From positions 62,001 to 126,000 of the forward strand of contig NZ_CP063202.1 in assembly GCF_019904235.1 (NCBI RefSeq): a stretch of 64,000 nt of DNA. The letters run 5' to 3'. This document shows positions 1-7,690 of the stretch, in pieces. This DNA comes from Erythrobacter sp. SCSIO 43205 (GTDB lineage: Bacteria > Pseudomonadota > Alphaproteobacteria > Sphingomonadales > Sphingomonadaceae). Both the position numbers and the translations under genes were made by a program. The notes below the pieces were generated by a model, which did not search any database, was not told where the DNA came from, and worked only from the letters and a program-made list of their open reading frames with translations. Position 1 is the stretch's first letter; the number at the start of each line of letters is the position of its first letter.

Positions 1-143
1 CTGAAGAGCTGGAGGAACTGCTCGCAGAGGTCGGACTAGAAGTGACCCATCGGCGCGGCATCGCGTGGCGTCCGGGCAAGGGGCTGCACCTTAGCGATGA
101 TGAAGCGCTCAACTACATTTTGAGCGCGCGGGCTAAGGGTTAA
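1..143 (+). CDS. ubiG: UbiG-like methyltransferase, C-terminal end (5' partial)
   Basis: The reading frame is open from the window edge (codons in phase with base 3) to a TAA at 141-143, giving about 46 residues. The tail has the pattern GLHLSDDEALNYILSARAKG, which resembles the end of ubiquinone-biosynthesis O-methyltransferase UbiG, where a conserved segment with an N-Y and a short basic tail closes the protein. UbiG methylates two hydroxyl groups during ubiquinone synthesis. The SAM-binding part lies outside the window, so the assignment rests on the tail alone. The stop codon overlaps the stop of the convergent phosphodiesterase gene. Confidence 0.55.
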   Translation, partial: EELEELLAEVGLEVTHRRGIAWRPGKGLHLSDDEALNYILSARAKG

Positions 144-1183
144 TCGCCTTCACCCACCAGACCTACAAACTCTTTCACATTGTCGGTGAAGAAACCGTCT
201 GCGCCGCTTTTGATCGCTGCCCCCCATAGAAGACGCCATTGACCATCATCGGCAGGGCCCCCTTCGCCTTGCAGCGATGCTGGCAGAAAACCGTTTTCCT
301 TGCGCAAGGTCCAGGGGTGAACCTTGAGGCCGAGCGCCTTTGCATCAGTGACCAGCGTCGTTTGCGCCATGGTTTGCGGGTCGAGAACATAGCCAAGCCA
401 GGGGCCAATCCCGTCGGCGTAAGTTGCAAGTTCTTCCAAACCGCTTGGCGTCACCATTTCGGCATAGCGCATGTCGGGTTCATCCACCGGGCCACCTTCC
501 GGGTGGATAAGCTGGATAAGCTTGTAGTCGCTGCGTTGATTGAGGCGGCGAAGCGTGGTCACTTCAAAACATTGGATGAATATCGGATCGGTGGGCTCAA
601 TCCCCAAATCGCGTAGCTCGCGAAGGATGAGATCGACCATATCGATCCCTTCGACTTCGAGCATGAAATTGGGGTGTTTAAGCTCAGGATAAAGGCCAAT
701 CTTTCGCCCAGTCTCCGCTTCTTTGGCGCGGACCAGCTTCACAATCTCTTTAAAGGTCGGCACCTGATATAGACCATTATACCGCGTGTTTGCTGGGCGG
801 CTTGCGGGCACACGCTCCTTCGCGCGAAGGGTGCGCAGCTCAGCGAGGGTGAAGTCCTCGGCGAACCATCCCGCGACCCGTTGACCATCAATCGTCTTTT
901 CACGGCGGAGGTGTTCGAACTCTTCCCGATTTGCGACATCGGTGGTGCCTGAAAGCTCATTCTCATGGCGTGAGACGAGTTTCAGATCCTTCGTCACAAC
1001 AAGATCGGGTTCGATGTAATCGGCCCCCTGATCAATCGCGAGTTCATAGGCTGCCAGAGTGTGCTCAGGCCGGTCACCGCTTGCCCCGCGATGAGCGATA
1101 ATCAGCGGATCGCTATTTGCCATCGCGGGAATCGGTGCAAGCATCAGCGCAGTTAACGCGGTTACAAAAGCGAAGCGGACCAT
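140..1183 (-). CDS. glpQ: Periplasmic glycerophosphodiester phosphodiesterase (GlpQ type)
   Basis: The 347-residue protein starts with a signal peptide (hydrophobic residues 4-20, likely cleavage after AMA near residue 22). The mature part opens with the GDPD signature: HRGASG at residues 31-36, metal-ligand E58 and D60, and the second catalytic His at H73 in SRHEN. These are the active-site residues of the TIM-barrel family that hydrolyses deacylated phospholipids to glycerol-3-phosphate and an alcohol. The length fits periplasmic GlpQ rather than the shorter cytoplasmic UgpQ. The first codons overlap the end of the upstream ArsC-like gene by 22 bases, so the two are probably cotranscribed. 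The 3' end overlaps the ubiG stop by four bases in convergent orientation. Confidence 0.93.
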   Translation of the reverse strand: MVRFAFVTALTALMLAPIPAMANSDPLIIAHRGASGDRPEHTLAAYELAIDQGADYIEPDLVVTKDLKLVSRHENELSGTTDVANREEFEHLRREKTIDGQRVAGWFAEDFTLAELRTLRAKERVPASRPANTRYNGLYQVPTFKEIVKLVRAKEAETGRKIGLYPELKHPNFMLEVEGIDMVDLILRELRDLGIEPTDPIFIQCFEVTTLRRLNQRSDYKLIQLIHPEGGPVDEPDMRYAEMVTPSGLEELATYADGIGPWLGYVLDPQTMAQTTLVTDAKALGLKVHPWTLRKENGFLPASLQGEGGPADDGQWRLLWGAAIKSGADGFFTDNVKEFVGLVGEGD

Positions 1184-1512
1184 TCATCTTCCTTAAAACC
1201 CACCAGAATACCGTTTTGGTGCTCGACCACTGGCCGTTTGATCATTGAAGGGTGCTGAACGAGAAGCGTGACCGCCTTATGACTGTCTGCGGCATCGGCC
1301 TTCTCTTGATCGGACAGCTTGCGGTATGTTGTGCCACGCTTGTTCAACACGGTGTCAACGCCCTTATCCGCGATCCACGCTGCAACCTTGGCTTCGTCCG
1401 CGCCCTCTTTCTTGTAATCGTGAAAGACATAGGCAAGGCCGTTTTCATCGAGCCACTTCCTTGCCTTTTTGACGGTGTCGCAATTGGGAATGCCGTAGAA
1501 TTGAAGGGTCAT
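1162..1512 (-). CDS. ArsC/Spx/MgsR-family thioredoxin-fold protein
   Basis: This 116-residue protein has the N-terminal pattern YGIPNCDTVKKA with a single cysteine at position 11, followed by an ArsC-type core and HPSMIKRPVVEH near residues 87-98. These are typical of the YffB/ArsC-like branch of the arsenate reductase fold. Family members are thiol oxidoreductases or regulators. YffB-type proteins lack proven arsenate reductase activity, and no arsenic resistance genes lie nearby, so I do not call it ArsC. It overlaps the start of glpQ by 22 bases, suggesting translational coupling. Confidence 0.85.
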   Translation of the reverse strand: MTLQFYGIPNCDTVKKARKWLDENGLAYVFHDYKKEGADEAKVAAWIADKGVDTVLNKRGTTYRKLSDQEKADAADSHKAVTLLVQHPSMIKRPVVEHQNGILVGFKEDEWSASLL

Positions 1513-1672
1513 AGGGAAAATGGATCCTGACGCTAAAGCTTTTCGCCAGCCGCCATATCCTACCCGCCACGCGCTGCACAGAGCCTTAGGCGACGATTTG
1601 CCGTGATATGATGGGGTTAACTCCCCCTTTAGTGTTTCCGCTTAGAGAGCGCTGAACTCTCAGGGATTTGCT

Positions 1673-1954
1673 ATGTCACGCACTGTTTCAAAATTCGCGA
1701 TTCTCTCCGGCGCAACAGCGCTTGCGCTTACCCCCGTGGCGGCCTCGGCTGGCACGCGCGCTGGCGATGATACGAGCGTTTATTCATCGAGCGCCGCTCA
1801 GCCCGGCATGGGCCGCGAAGCCAAAGGTGAGAGCGCGGTTGGCGGGGGCTTTTCCTTCGTTTCGATCCTGATCGGTGCCTATATCGGCGCATGGACGACT
1901 TTGTTCGTGAGCGAAATCACCGAAGACGATGAGTTCCAATCAGCTGGCATCTGA
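1673..1954 (+). CDS. Small exported or membrane protein of unknown function
   Basis: The 93-residue product has a signal-peptide-like start (residues 1-26, ending ASA) and a second hydrophobic stretch near residues 60-80 (FVSILIGAYIGAWTTLF), followed by an acidic tail. I do not recognise a family. The ATG at 1673 follows a purine-rich stretch and a short intergenic region divergent from the ArsC-like gene. It ends three bases before the convergent ruvC stop. A single-pass periplasmic-facing protein is the most that can be inferred. Confidence 0.7.
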   Translation: MSRTVSKFAILSGATALALTPVAASAGTRAGDDTSVYSSSAAQPGMGREAKGESAVGGGFSFVSILIGAYIGAWTTLFVSEITEDDEFQSAGI

Positions 1955-1957
1955 TCG

Positions 1958-2422
1958 CTAGCCTAGGTGCGCATCGGCAATCGCTGCCGCCAGCGCATCG
2001 GCTGCATCGCTTCCTGCAACCTTGGCGCCGGGCAGCAGCACTTTGATCATGGCCGCGACCTGATCCTTATCCGCAGAGCCCGTTCCAACCACCGCCTTTT
2101 TGACGAGCCTTGCAGCGTGTTCATTGACGCTGAGCGAGGCCGCTCCGCAAGCTGCAAGCACAGCGCCGCGCGCTTGAGCGAGCTTGAGCGTTGATTTCGG
2201 GTTTTCGTTGACGAACACCTCCTCGCAGGCCGCGCGGTCGGGCTTATGCTCAGCGATAACCTTCGCCACTTCGGCATGGAGCAGCGCGAGCCGCTCCACC
2301 ATAGGCGCTTTGGCGCTGGTTTTGATCTGCCCGTTGGCGATATGGGTGAGGCGCGAGCCCTGGCTGCGCACCACGCCCCAGCCCGTGCAGGTAAGCGAGG
2401 GATCAAGGCCCAAAATAATCAT
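1958..2422 (-). CDS. ruvC: Crossover junction endodeoxyribonuclease RuvC
   Basis: Starting at the ATG at 2422 gives 154 residues beginning MIILGLDPSLTCTGWG, the usual RuvC start. A longer reading from 2479 adds 19 residues with no family match. Acidic catalytic residues are visible: D7 in GLDPS, the Glu pair in ACEEVF, and the C-terminal DAADALAAA segment. RuvC resolves Holliday junctions with RuvAB. Here ruvC follows yebC, a common arrangement, but ruvA and ruvB do not follow; instead a convergent small exported protein lies 3 bases away. A tiny ORF may sit between yebC and ruvC. Confidence 0.95.
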   Translation of the reverse strand: MIILGLDPSLTCTGWGVVRSQGSRLTHIANGQIKTSAKAPMVERLALLHAEVAKVIAEHKPDRAACEEVFVNENPKSTLKLAQARGAVLAACGAASLSVNEHAARLVKKAVVGTGSADKDQVAAMIKVLLPGAKVAGSDAADALAAAIADAHLG

Positions 2423-2436
2423 GGCTTTACAACCAT

Positions 2437-2541
2437 CTAAAGCCCGATCATCCAATCTGGCAACCAGCCCAGCCGCCACACGATCGCAAGCGCGAAGGCA
2501 GCGAGAAGCGCGGCGAGAAAGACTGGCTCCAGCCTATTCAA
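2437..2541 (-). CDS. Possible 34-residue single-pass membrane peptide between yebC and ruvC
   Basis: A TTG at 2541-2539 overlaps the yebC TGA stop (TTGA) and opens a frame of 34 codons ending in TAG at 2437, 14 bases before the ruvC ATG. The product begins [16 protein letters not shown] and has one hydrophobic helix (about residues 6-22), then a Trp-rich end. The coupled start, coding direction and tight fit between two same-strand genes support it. Its short length and TTG start argue for caution. Function is unknown. Confidence 0.35.
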   Translation of the reverse strand: MNRLEPVFLAALLAAFALAIVWRLGWLPDWMIGL

Positions 2542-3284
2542 ACGTCGAGCTTGTCCATGACCTCGTCAGAGATCTCATAATTGCCCCAAACGGTTTGCAC
2601 ATCGTCATCATCTTCAAGCGTGTCGATGAGCTTCAAAAGCGTGCCCGCGCCTTTTTCATCCATCTCGACAGTGAGGTTCGGCTTCCATGCAAGCTTGACC
2701 TCTTTGGCTTCCCCCAAAGCTTTCTCAAGCTCGGATGAAACGGAGTGCAAATCCTCTGCTGCGGTCCAGATGATGTGACCGTCTTCGCTCGATTCGATGT
2801 CTTGCGCGCCCGCTTCCATTGCGGCCATGAGTACGGTGTCTTCATCACCAGCCTCTGCGCTGTATTCGATATAACCGAGGCGTTCGAACCCATGAGCCAC
2901 CGACCCCTCAGTGCCCAGATTGCCGCCGTTTTTAGAGAAAGCTGTCCGCACAGCGGTTGCGGTGCGGTTGCGGTTGTCGGTTAGCGTCTCGACGATAATC
3001 GCGCTGCCACCGGGGCCATATCCCTCATAGCGCACTTCTTCGTAGTTCTCACCATCCGCCGCGCTCGCCTTGTCGATTGCGCGCTGGATATTGTCCTTGG
3101 GCATGGACTGCGCTTTGGCGGTGTTAATCGCGAGGCGCAGGCGCGGGTTCATGTCCGGGTCCGGCGTCCCCATCTTGGCTGCCACCGTAATTTCACGGGA
3201 AAGCTTGGAAAACAGGTTTGAGCGTTTCTTGTCCTGCGCACCCTTGCGGTGCATGATGTTTTTGAATTTGGAATGGCCTGCCAT
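2538..3284 (-). CDS. yebC: YebC/PmpR (TACO1) family protein
   Basis: The 248-residue protein opens [20 protein letters not shown], the near-invariant start of the YebC family, and contains the internal YEGYGPGG signature. Length is normal. Members were long called transcriptional regulators and are also linked to translation of difficult peptide sequences (TACO1 in mitochondria). The gene is first in a minus-strand run yebC-(tiny ORF)-ruvC. The divergent CPBP protease gene begins about 100 bases upstream. Confidence 0.96.
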   Translation of the reverse strand: MAGHSKFKNIMHRKGAQDKKRSNLFSKLSREITVAAKMGTPDPDMNPRLRLAINTAKAQSMPKDNIQRAIDKASAADGENYEEVRYEGYGPGGSAIIVETLTDNRNRTATAVRTAFSKNGGNLGTEGSVAHGFERLGYIEYSAEAGDEDTVLMAAMEAGAQDIESSEDGHIIWTAAEDLHSVSSELEKALGEAKEVKLAWKPNLTVEMDEKGAGTLLKLIDTLEDDDDVQTVWGNYEISDEVMDKLDV

Positions 3285-3387
3285 TGAAAAACTCTTCTCA
3301 GCGATTTTGCTTTGCGCCCGTATCTTTTTGGGCGTGCGTGTTTTCGCGACACGCTTAAGCTTGAATTAGTGGCACCGCCTTAACCCC

Positions 3388-4155
3388 ATGAGCGACATGA
3401 CGACAACCCCTATAACCGCAAGCGAATCGCGCATCCCCTCCGCTGGCACTGGCCCGGCTGCAAACATGACTGAGGAATGGCGCATATTCGCTGCCTTTCT
3501 GAGACGCCCGACCCTTGATGTGGGCACCAAAAGCGAGGGTGCATTGACCGTGCTTGCACGCATATATGCGCTCGATCTGTGTGCAATGGCGGTACTGATC
3601 GGGCTTGCCAGCCTTTTGATCGCGGCAGGCGTTTACATCCCTGCAACCGCCTTGGCGGGGATGGAGTTCACGCTGGGCATTGTCGCCATGGTCGTGATCG
3701 GAGCGCCGGTGATGGAAGAGATCGCCTTCCGCAGCTGGCTATCGGGAAAGCCCGCTATAATTGCCGCTTTATTGGTATTTTTGGCAGGCGCGCTTGGCTT
3801 TGGTCTTGCGCATATGGCTGTGCCAGCGCTTGGCCTCACACTTGCGGTCATTGGGATTGCAGGAGGGGGCGCTTCGCTGTTTTTCCTGCGCAACAAACCC
3901 ACTTTGGGATGGTTCGCGCGCGGCTTTCCAGTGTTCTTCTGGCTTTCCACCGTGGCTTTCGCTCTGGTGCACCTTGCCAATTTCGACGAGGGATCTCTCG
4001 GTATTTTGCTGCCTCTCGTCCTGCCCCAGTTTATCCTTGGCTCGATGCTTGGCTTTGTTCGGGTACGCTTTGGCCTTTGGGCAGCGATAGCCCTCCACGC
4101 AGCGCACAACGCAACCGCGGTCACTATAGCCGCGCTGGCGGGACAGCTTAGCTAG
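3388..4155 (+). CDS. CPBP-family intramembrane glutamic endopeptidase
   Basis: This 255-residue polytopic protein carries the three CPBP/Abi (CAAX prenyl protease 2) motifs: EEIAFR at residues 110-115, F191-x3-H195 within the FALVHLANF stretch, and H237-x3-N241 in LHAAHN. Hydrophobic segments fill most of residues 60-250. Family members cleave substrates within the membrane; in bacteria they are tied to peptide maturation or immunity, but the substrate here is unknown. The N-terminal 40 residues are hydrophilic. It is divergent from yebC and convergent with gapR. Confidence 0.9.
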   Translation: MSDMTTTPITASESRIPSAGTGPAANMTEEWRIFAAFLRRPTLDVGTKSEGALTVLARIYALDLCAMAVLIGLASLLIAAGVYIPATALAGMEFTLGIVAMVVIGAPVMEEIAFRSWLSGKPAIIAALLVFLAGALGFGLAHMAVPALGLTLAVIGIAGGGASLFFLRNKPTLGWFARGFPVFFWLSTVAFALVHLANFDEGSLGILLPLVLPQFILGSMLGFVRVRFGLWAAIALHAAHNATAVTIAALAGQLS

Positions 4156-4176
4156 AAGCCCGCCAACACCGCAAAA

Positions 4177-4419
4177 TCACATCATGCCAAGCGCAGATTT
4201 GTAAGTTTCGAGCACCATATCCTGTTCGGACCGCTCATCAGGCTTCATTTTGCGAAGCTTGATGATCTGGCGCATGATCTTTGTGTCATAGCCCACCGCT
4301 TTTGCCTCGGCATAAACATCGCGGATGTCATCAGCGATGCCCTTCTTCTCTTCTTCAAGGCGTTCGATACGCTCAATCAGCAAGCGCAGGCGATCATCAG
4401 TGGCTTCGGCCAAGGTCAT
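4177..4419 (-). CDS. gapR: GapR-family DNA-binding protein (DUF2312)
   Basis: The 80-residue product has a charged coiled-coil first half ([20 protein letters not shown]) followed by the conserved segment [15 protein letters not shown], matching DUF2312/GapR. Caulobacter GapR encircles overtwisted DNA ahead of replication and transcription forks and supports chromosome replication. The gene is monocistronic here, convergent with the CPBP protease. Length is within the family range. Confidence 0.93.
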   Translation of the reverse strand: MTLAEATDDRLRLLIERIERLEEEKKGIADDIRDVYAEAKAVGYDTKIMRQIIKLRKMKPDERSEQDMVLETYKSALGMM

Positions 4420-4529
4420 ATATCCTTCTGTTCAGGAGAATCGGTTTGAAACTAAGCCAAGCGCTCTAACAGCCCTTCGCAGACTTGGCAGCTTTTGCGT
4501 GAGGCTTTCTCCACTAATCTACCCACAAC

Positions 4530-5783
4530 TTGCGCGAAGACGCCGATCTTGTAGAGTTGGATCTGCAGGTGCGCGTGATAGGCGTCAGGGGGAAGCCAGT
4601 GGACAGGCCAGTCGAATTGACACCGGACGAATTGGAAGCCGTCCCCGAGGAAACCGGGGCTAGCGGCAATGTCGCGGTGTTTTGCGGTCATATGTTCAAT
4701 TCGGGAAGCGATGCCGAAACCTCGCTTGCCCAGCGCATTTCAAACCATCTGGATGAGCTCGACATATCGGTTGGATACGGCCCGCTTGCGTGCGGGGCGG
4801 ACATTGTCATCTCTGAACAATTGCTGGAGCGCGGTGCAGAGCTCAACGTCGTTTTGCCCTTTGCCGAAGACGATTTTATCGCTGAAAGTGTGGTGAGCGG
4901 CGGGCACGATTGGGAAGAGCGGTATTACGCGTGCCGCAACGCGGCAAAATCGATCAGCTTTGCAACGCCGTCGGACTATGTCGGTGACGACAATCAGTTT
5001 GCCTACAACACGCTTTACGCCATGGGCCTTGCCTTGCTGCGCGCAGGCAAACGCGATTGCGAGGCGTATCAGATCGCTGTTGTCTCGAACGAATTTGCCA
5101 GTTTCTCTTCGACCGGGATCGCAGGCACCAAAGCCGATATGAAGCTGTGGCAGGATTTGGGGCGCAAGAGCGTGACCATCCCTGCGGGCAATGTACCGCG
5201 AAACCTGCGCTTTCCGCCAAAGCCGCAGGTGGGCGATGGGACCAAGCGCGAAATCCGCTCAATCCTGTTTGCCGATTACAAGGGCTTCTCAAGATTGGGA
5301 GAGCGCGAGTTGCCTGCCTTCATGCACACAGTCATGGGACGCATCGGCCAGGTGCTTAGCGATTTTGGCGACCATGTTGAATTTCGCAACACCTGGGGGG
5401 ATGCGGTTTACGCGATCGTCGATCAACCGCGCATCGCCGCCTCCATCGCGCTCAAATTGCAGGATGCATTGGCGGATATTCCGCGCGGGCTTGTGCCTTC
5501 TGGCGCGGTCGCGGGGATGCGGCTGGGAGTACACTATGGTCCGATCTGGGTCGGGACCGACCGGATTACCGGGAACAGGCTGTGGTACGGAGGCGAGGTT
5601 AACCGCACTGCGCGCATCGAACCTGTGACACCCGTGGGCGGTGTCTATTGCACCGAAAGCTTTGCCGCCGCCCTGTTGATGGACAATTGTCAGGAGTGCG
5701 CGTTCACTTCGGTTGGCCGGGTGCTCTTGCCTAAAAAATACGGCGAGGTTGAACTGTACCGCCTGGATCGGGCCGACTGTTAG
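4530..5783 (+). CDS. SLOG-domain and class III nucleotidyl cyclase fusion
   Basis: The frame opens at TTG 4530, after an in-frame stop at 4515. Later GTG codons near 4569-4575 are alternatives, so the start is unsure. Residues about 46-220 look like a SLOG/TRAFs-binding-type Rossmann domain: VAVFCGHMF, then GPLACGADI and a V-L-P-F segment. Residues about 242-417 are a class III cyclase with both metal Asp residues (D249 in FADYKGFS, D291 in TWGDAVYA) and the transition-state pair N358/R362 in VNRTAR. The two purine-reading positions, Lys and Asp/Thr in adenylyl cyclases, align by eye with N287 and L351, so the nucleotide made cannot be assigned. No membrane segment is seen. There is no obvious effector gene next door; the gene ends two bases from the convergent DUF1244 gene. 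Confidence 0.87.
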   Translation: MREDADLVELDLQVRVIGVRGKPVDRPVELTPDELEAVPEETGASGNVAVFCGHMFNSGSDAETSLAQRISNHLDELDISVGYGPLACGADIVISEQLLERGAELNVVLPFAEDDFIAESVVSGGHDWEERYYACRNAAKSISFATPSDYVGDDNQFAYNTLYAMGLALLRAGKRDCEAYQIAVVSNEFASFSSTGIAGTKADMKLWQDLGRKSVTIPAGNVPRNLRFPPKPQVGDGTKREIRSILFADYKGFSRLGERELPAFMHTVMGRIGQVLSDFGDHVEFRNTWGDAVYAIVDQPRIAASIALKLQDALADIPRGLVPSGAVAGMRLGVHYGPIWVGTDRITGNRLWYGGEVNRTARIEPVTPVGGVYCTESFAAALLMDNCQECAFTSVGRVLLPKKYGEVELYRLDRADC

Positions 5784-5785
5784 CG

Positions 5786-6100
5786 TTAATCCGTTTTGTT
5801 TCTGGCAATGCTTGCTTCCATCGCAGCGAGCTGTTCCGGCGTTGCAGGTGTCTGCCGCGTCGCTTTCCACTCCTCTTGCGGCATTCCGTGAATAAGCTCG
5901 CGCGCGGCGGCTTTATCGCCCTCAAAGCCAGCGTCGCGGATCCAATCGGCAAGGCAATTGCGGCAAAAGCCTGCAAGCCCCATCAGCTCGATATTCTGGG
6001 CATCATGACGGTGTTGAAGATGGCGCACCAGACGGCGAAACGCGGCTGCTGCAACCGCGTCATCCAACTGGTCAAGATCAGGGGTGGTATTCGTATTCAT
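5786..6100 (-). CDS. DUF1244 family protein
   Basis: The 104-residue protein contains the family core R-L-V-R-H-L followed by QNIELMGLAGFCRNCLADW, with the conserved FCRNCL motif. DUF1244 proteins are small, soluble and common in Alphaproteobacteria; their function is not established. The two cysteines in C-x2-C spacing might bind a metal, which is inference only. It is convergent with the cyclase gene (two-base gap) and divergent from pyk. Confidence 0.9.
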   Translation of the reverse strand: MNTNTTPDLDQLDDAVAAAAFRRLVRHLQHRHDAQNIELMGLAGFCRNCLADWIRDAGFEGDKAAARELIHGMPQEEWKATRQTPATPEQLAAMEASIARNKTD

Positions 6101-6182
6101 GCGGGCTTTTCCTTGAGTTGCAATACGGCTGTGTCATAGCGAAGGTAGCGATGCAAAGGGCTATCGGATCTCAAGACAGGCC

Positions 6183-7664
6183 ATGACGAAAAAAGATAAT
6201 TCAAGGATCGACCCACGCGGGCGCAAGGTCAAGATTTTGGCCACAATCGGCCCTGCCAGCCGCTCGCCAGAGATGCTGCGCAAATTGTTCAGAGCCGGCG
6301 CGGATGCTTTTCGCGTCAACATGAGCCACGGCACCCACGCCGACCATGCCGAGGCAATCAAATCAATCCGCGCTCTTGAAAAGGAATTCGCGCGCCCAAT
6401 CACCATCCTCGCCGACCTGCAGGGGCCAAAGCTGAGGGTGGGCGAATTTGCAGGCGGCGAAGCGGTCATACGCCATTCTGCGCACTTCACACTGGATCGC
6501 GATCCAGCACCGGGCGATGAAACCCGCGTCTGCCTGCCGCATCCTGAACTCTTCGGGATCATGGAGCGCGGGCAGCGCCTCCTTATCAATGATGGGAAAA
6601 TCAGGCTGGTCGTTAAAGAGGCAGATGATGACCGCATCTTCTGCTCTGCCGAAGTCGGCGGCGTTATCTCTGATCGCAAGGGCGTGAACGTGCCCGATGC
6701 CGAAGTACCGATCCCGGCGCTCACCGAAAAAGATCGCAAGGATTTGGCCTTCGCCGTTCAACAAGGCGCAGATTGGATCGCTTTGTCCTTTGTTCAGCGC
6801 GCAGAAGATCTGGCCGAGGCGCGCAAACTTATGGCGAGCCACGGCGGGGCGAACACCGCCCTTTGCGCCAAGATTGAAAAGCCCATGGCGGTCAACCGCC
6901 TGCCAGAAATCATCGAAATGGCCGACGGCATCATGGTCGCGCGCGGGGACTTGGGCGTGGAGCTTGAACCGTTTGAAGTGCCGCCGCTTCAAAAGAAAAT
7001 CGTCAATGCGACAAGGCGCGCAGGCAAACCGGTGATCGTGGCCACGCAAATGCTCGAAAGCATGATCGAAAGCCCCATGCCCACCCGCGCGGAAGTCTCT
7101 GACGTTGCCAATGCTGTCTATGACGGCGCGGATGCGGTGATGCTTTCTGCTGAAAGCGCGGCGGGCGATTGGCCGCAGGAATCGGTCGCCATGATGCACT
7201 CCATCGCTCGTCAGGTTGAAAGCGATGACGACTATAAACGGCGCGTTCGGATGCTCGAAACCGAGCCCGACGCGACGACATCCGATGCACTTGCTCACTC
7301 GTGCATGACCATTGCCGACACCGTCCCGATCAGTGCGATCACCGTGTTCACCTCGTCGGGCTCCACCGCCCGCCGCGTCAGCCGTGAGCGTCCCGACACA
7401 CCCATCCTTGTCCTCACCCCCAGCACAAGGACCGCGCGCCGCGTGGGCCTGTTGTGGGGCGCACACGCAGTCGTGACCAAGGACATTGGCAGCTTTGAAG
7501 AGATGATCGCAAAAGGCAAACGCATGGCCCTGCGCCATGGCTTTGGTTCACCAGGATCGAAACAAATCGTGCTTGCAGGCGTGCCGTTCGGAACGCCGGG
7601 ATCGACGAATCTATTACACGTGGTGACGCTAACCGGCGATGAGCTGGAAAAGCATGGGGGCTGA
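6183..7664 (+). CDS. pyk: Pyruvate kinase
   Basis: The 493-residue protein has the pyruvate kinase barrel start KILATIGPASRSPEML, the nucleotide and metal-site segments NMSHG and LADLQGPKLRVG, and the active-site block containing AKIEKP and ARGDLGVE. It catalyses phosphoenolpyruvate plus ADP to pyruvate plus ATP in glycolysis. Length fits the bacterial single-chain enzyme, including B and C domains. The gene is transcribed alone and converges on gltX 26 bases downstream. Confidence 0.97.
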   Translation: MTKKDNSRIDPRGRKVKILATIGPASRSPEMLRKLFRAGADAFRVNMSHGTHADHAEAIKSIRALEKEFARPITILADLQGPKLRVGEFAGGEAVIRHSAHFTLDRDPAPGDETRVCLPHPELFGIMERGQRLLINDGKIRLVVKEADDDRIFCSAEVGGVISDRKGVNVPDAEVPIPALTEKDRKDLAFAVQQGADWIALSFVQRAEDLAEARKLMASHGGANTALCAKIEKPMAVNRLPEIIEMADGIMVARGDLGVELEPFEVPPLQKKIVNATRRAGKPVIVATQMLESMIESPMPTRAEVSDVANAVYDGADAVMLSAESAAGDWPQESVAMMHSIARQVESDDDYKRRVRMLETEPDATTSDALAHSCMTIADTVPISAITVFTSSGSTARRVSRERPDTPILVLTPSTRTARRVGLLWGAHAVVTKDIGSFEEMIAKGKRMALRHGFGSPGSKQIVLAGVPFGTPGSTNLLHVVTLTGDELEKHGG

Positions 7665-7690
7665 GTGAACTAATCTACTCTGACGGCGCC

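Noticed and set aside
3295..3360. Terminator between yebC and the CPBP gene
   Set aside because: GCGTG-CACGC and CGCCC-GGGCG can pair, but the genes are divergent and no T-run follows the stems.
4530..6100. Pycsar or CBASS defence operon around the cyclase
   Set aside because: Neighbouring genes are gapR and a DUF1244 gene; there is no TIR, TM or nuclease effector.
6363..7538. 391-codon minus-strand ORF opposite pyk
   Set aside because: Cys/His-rich shadow translation with no signature.
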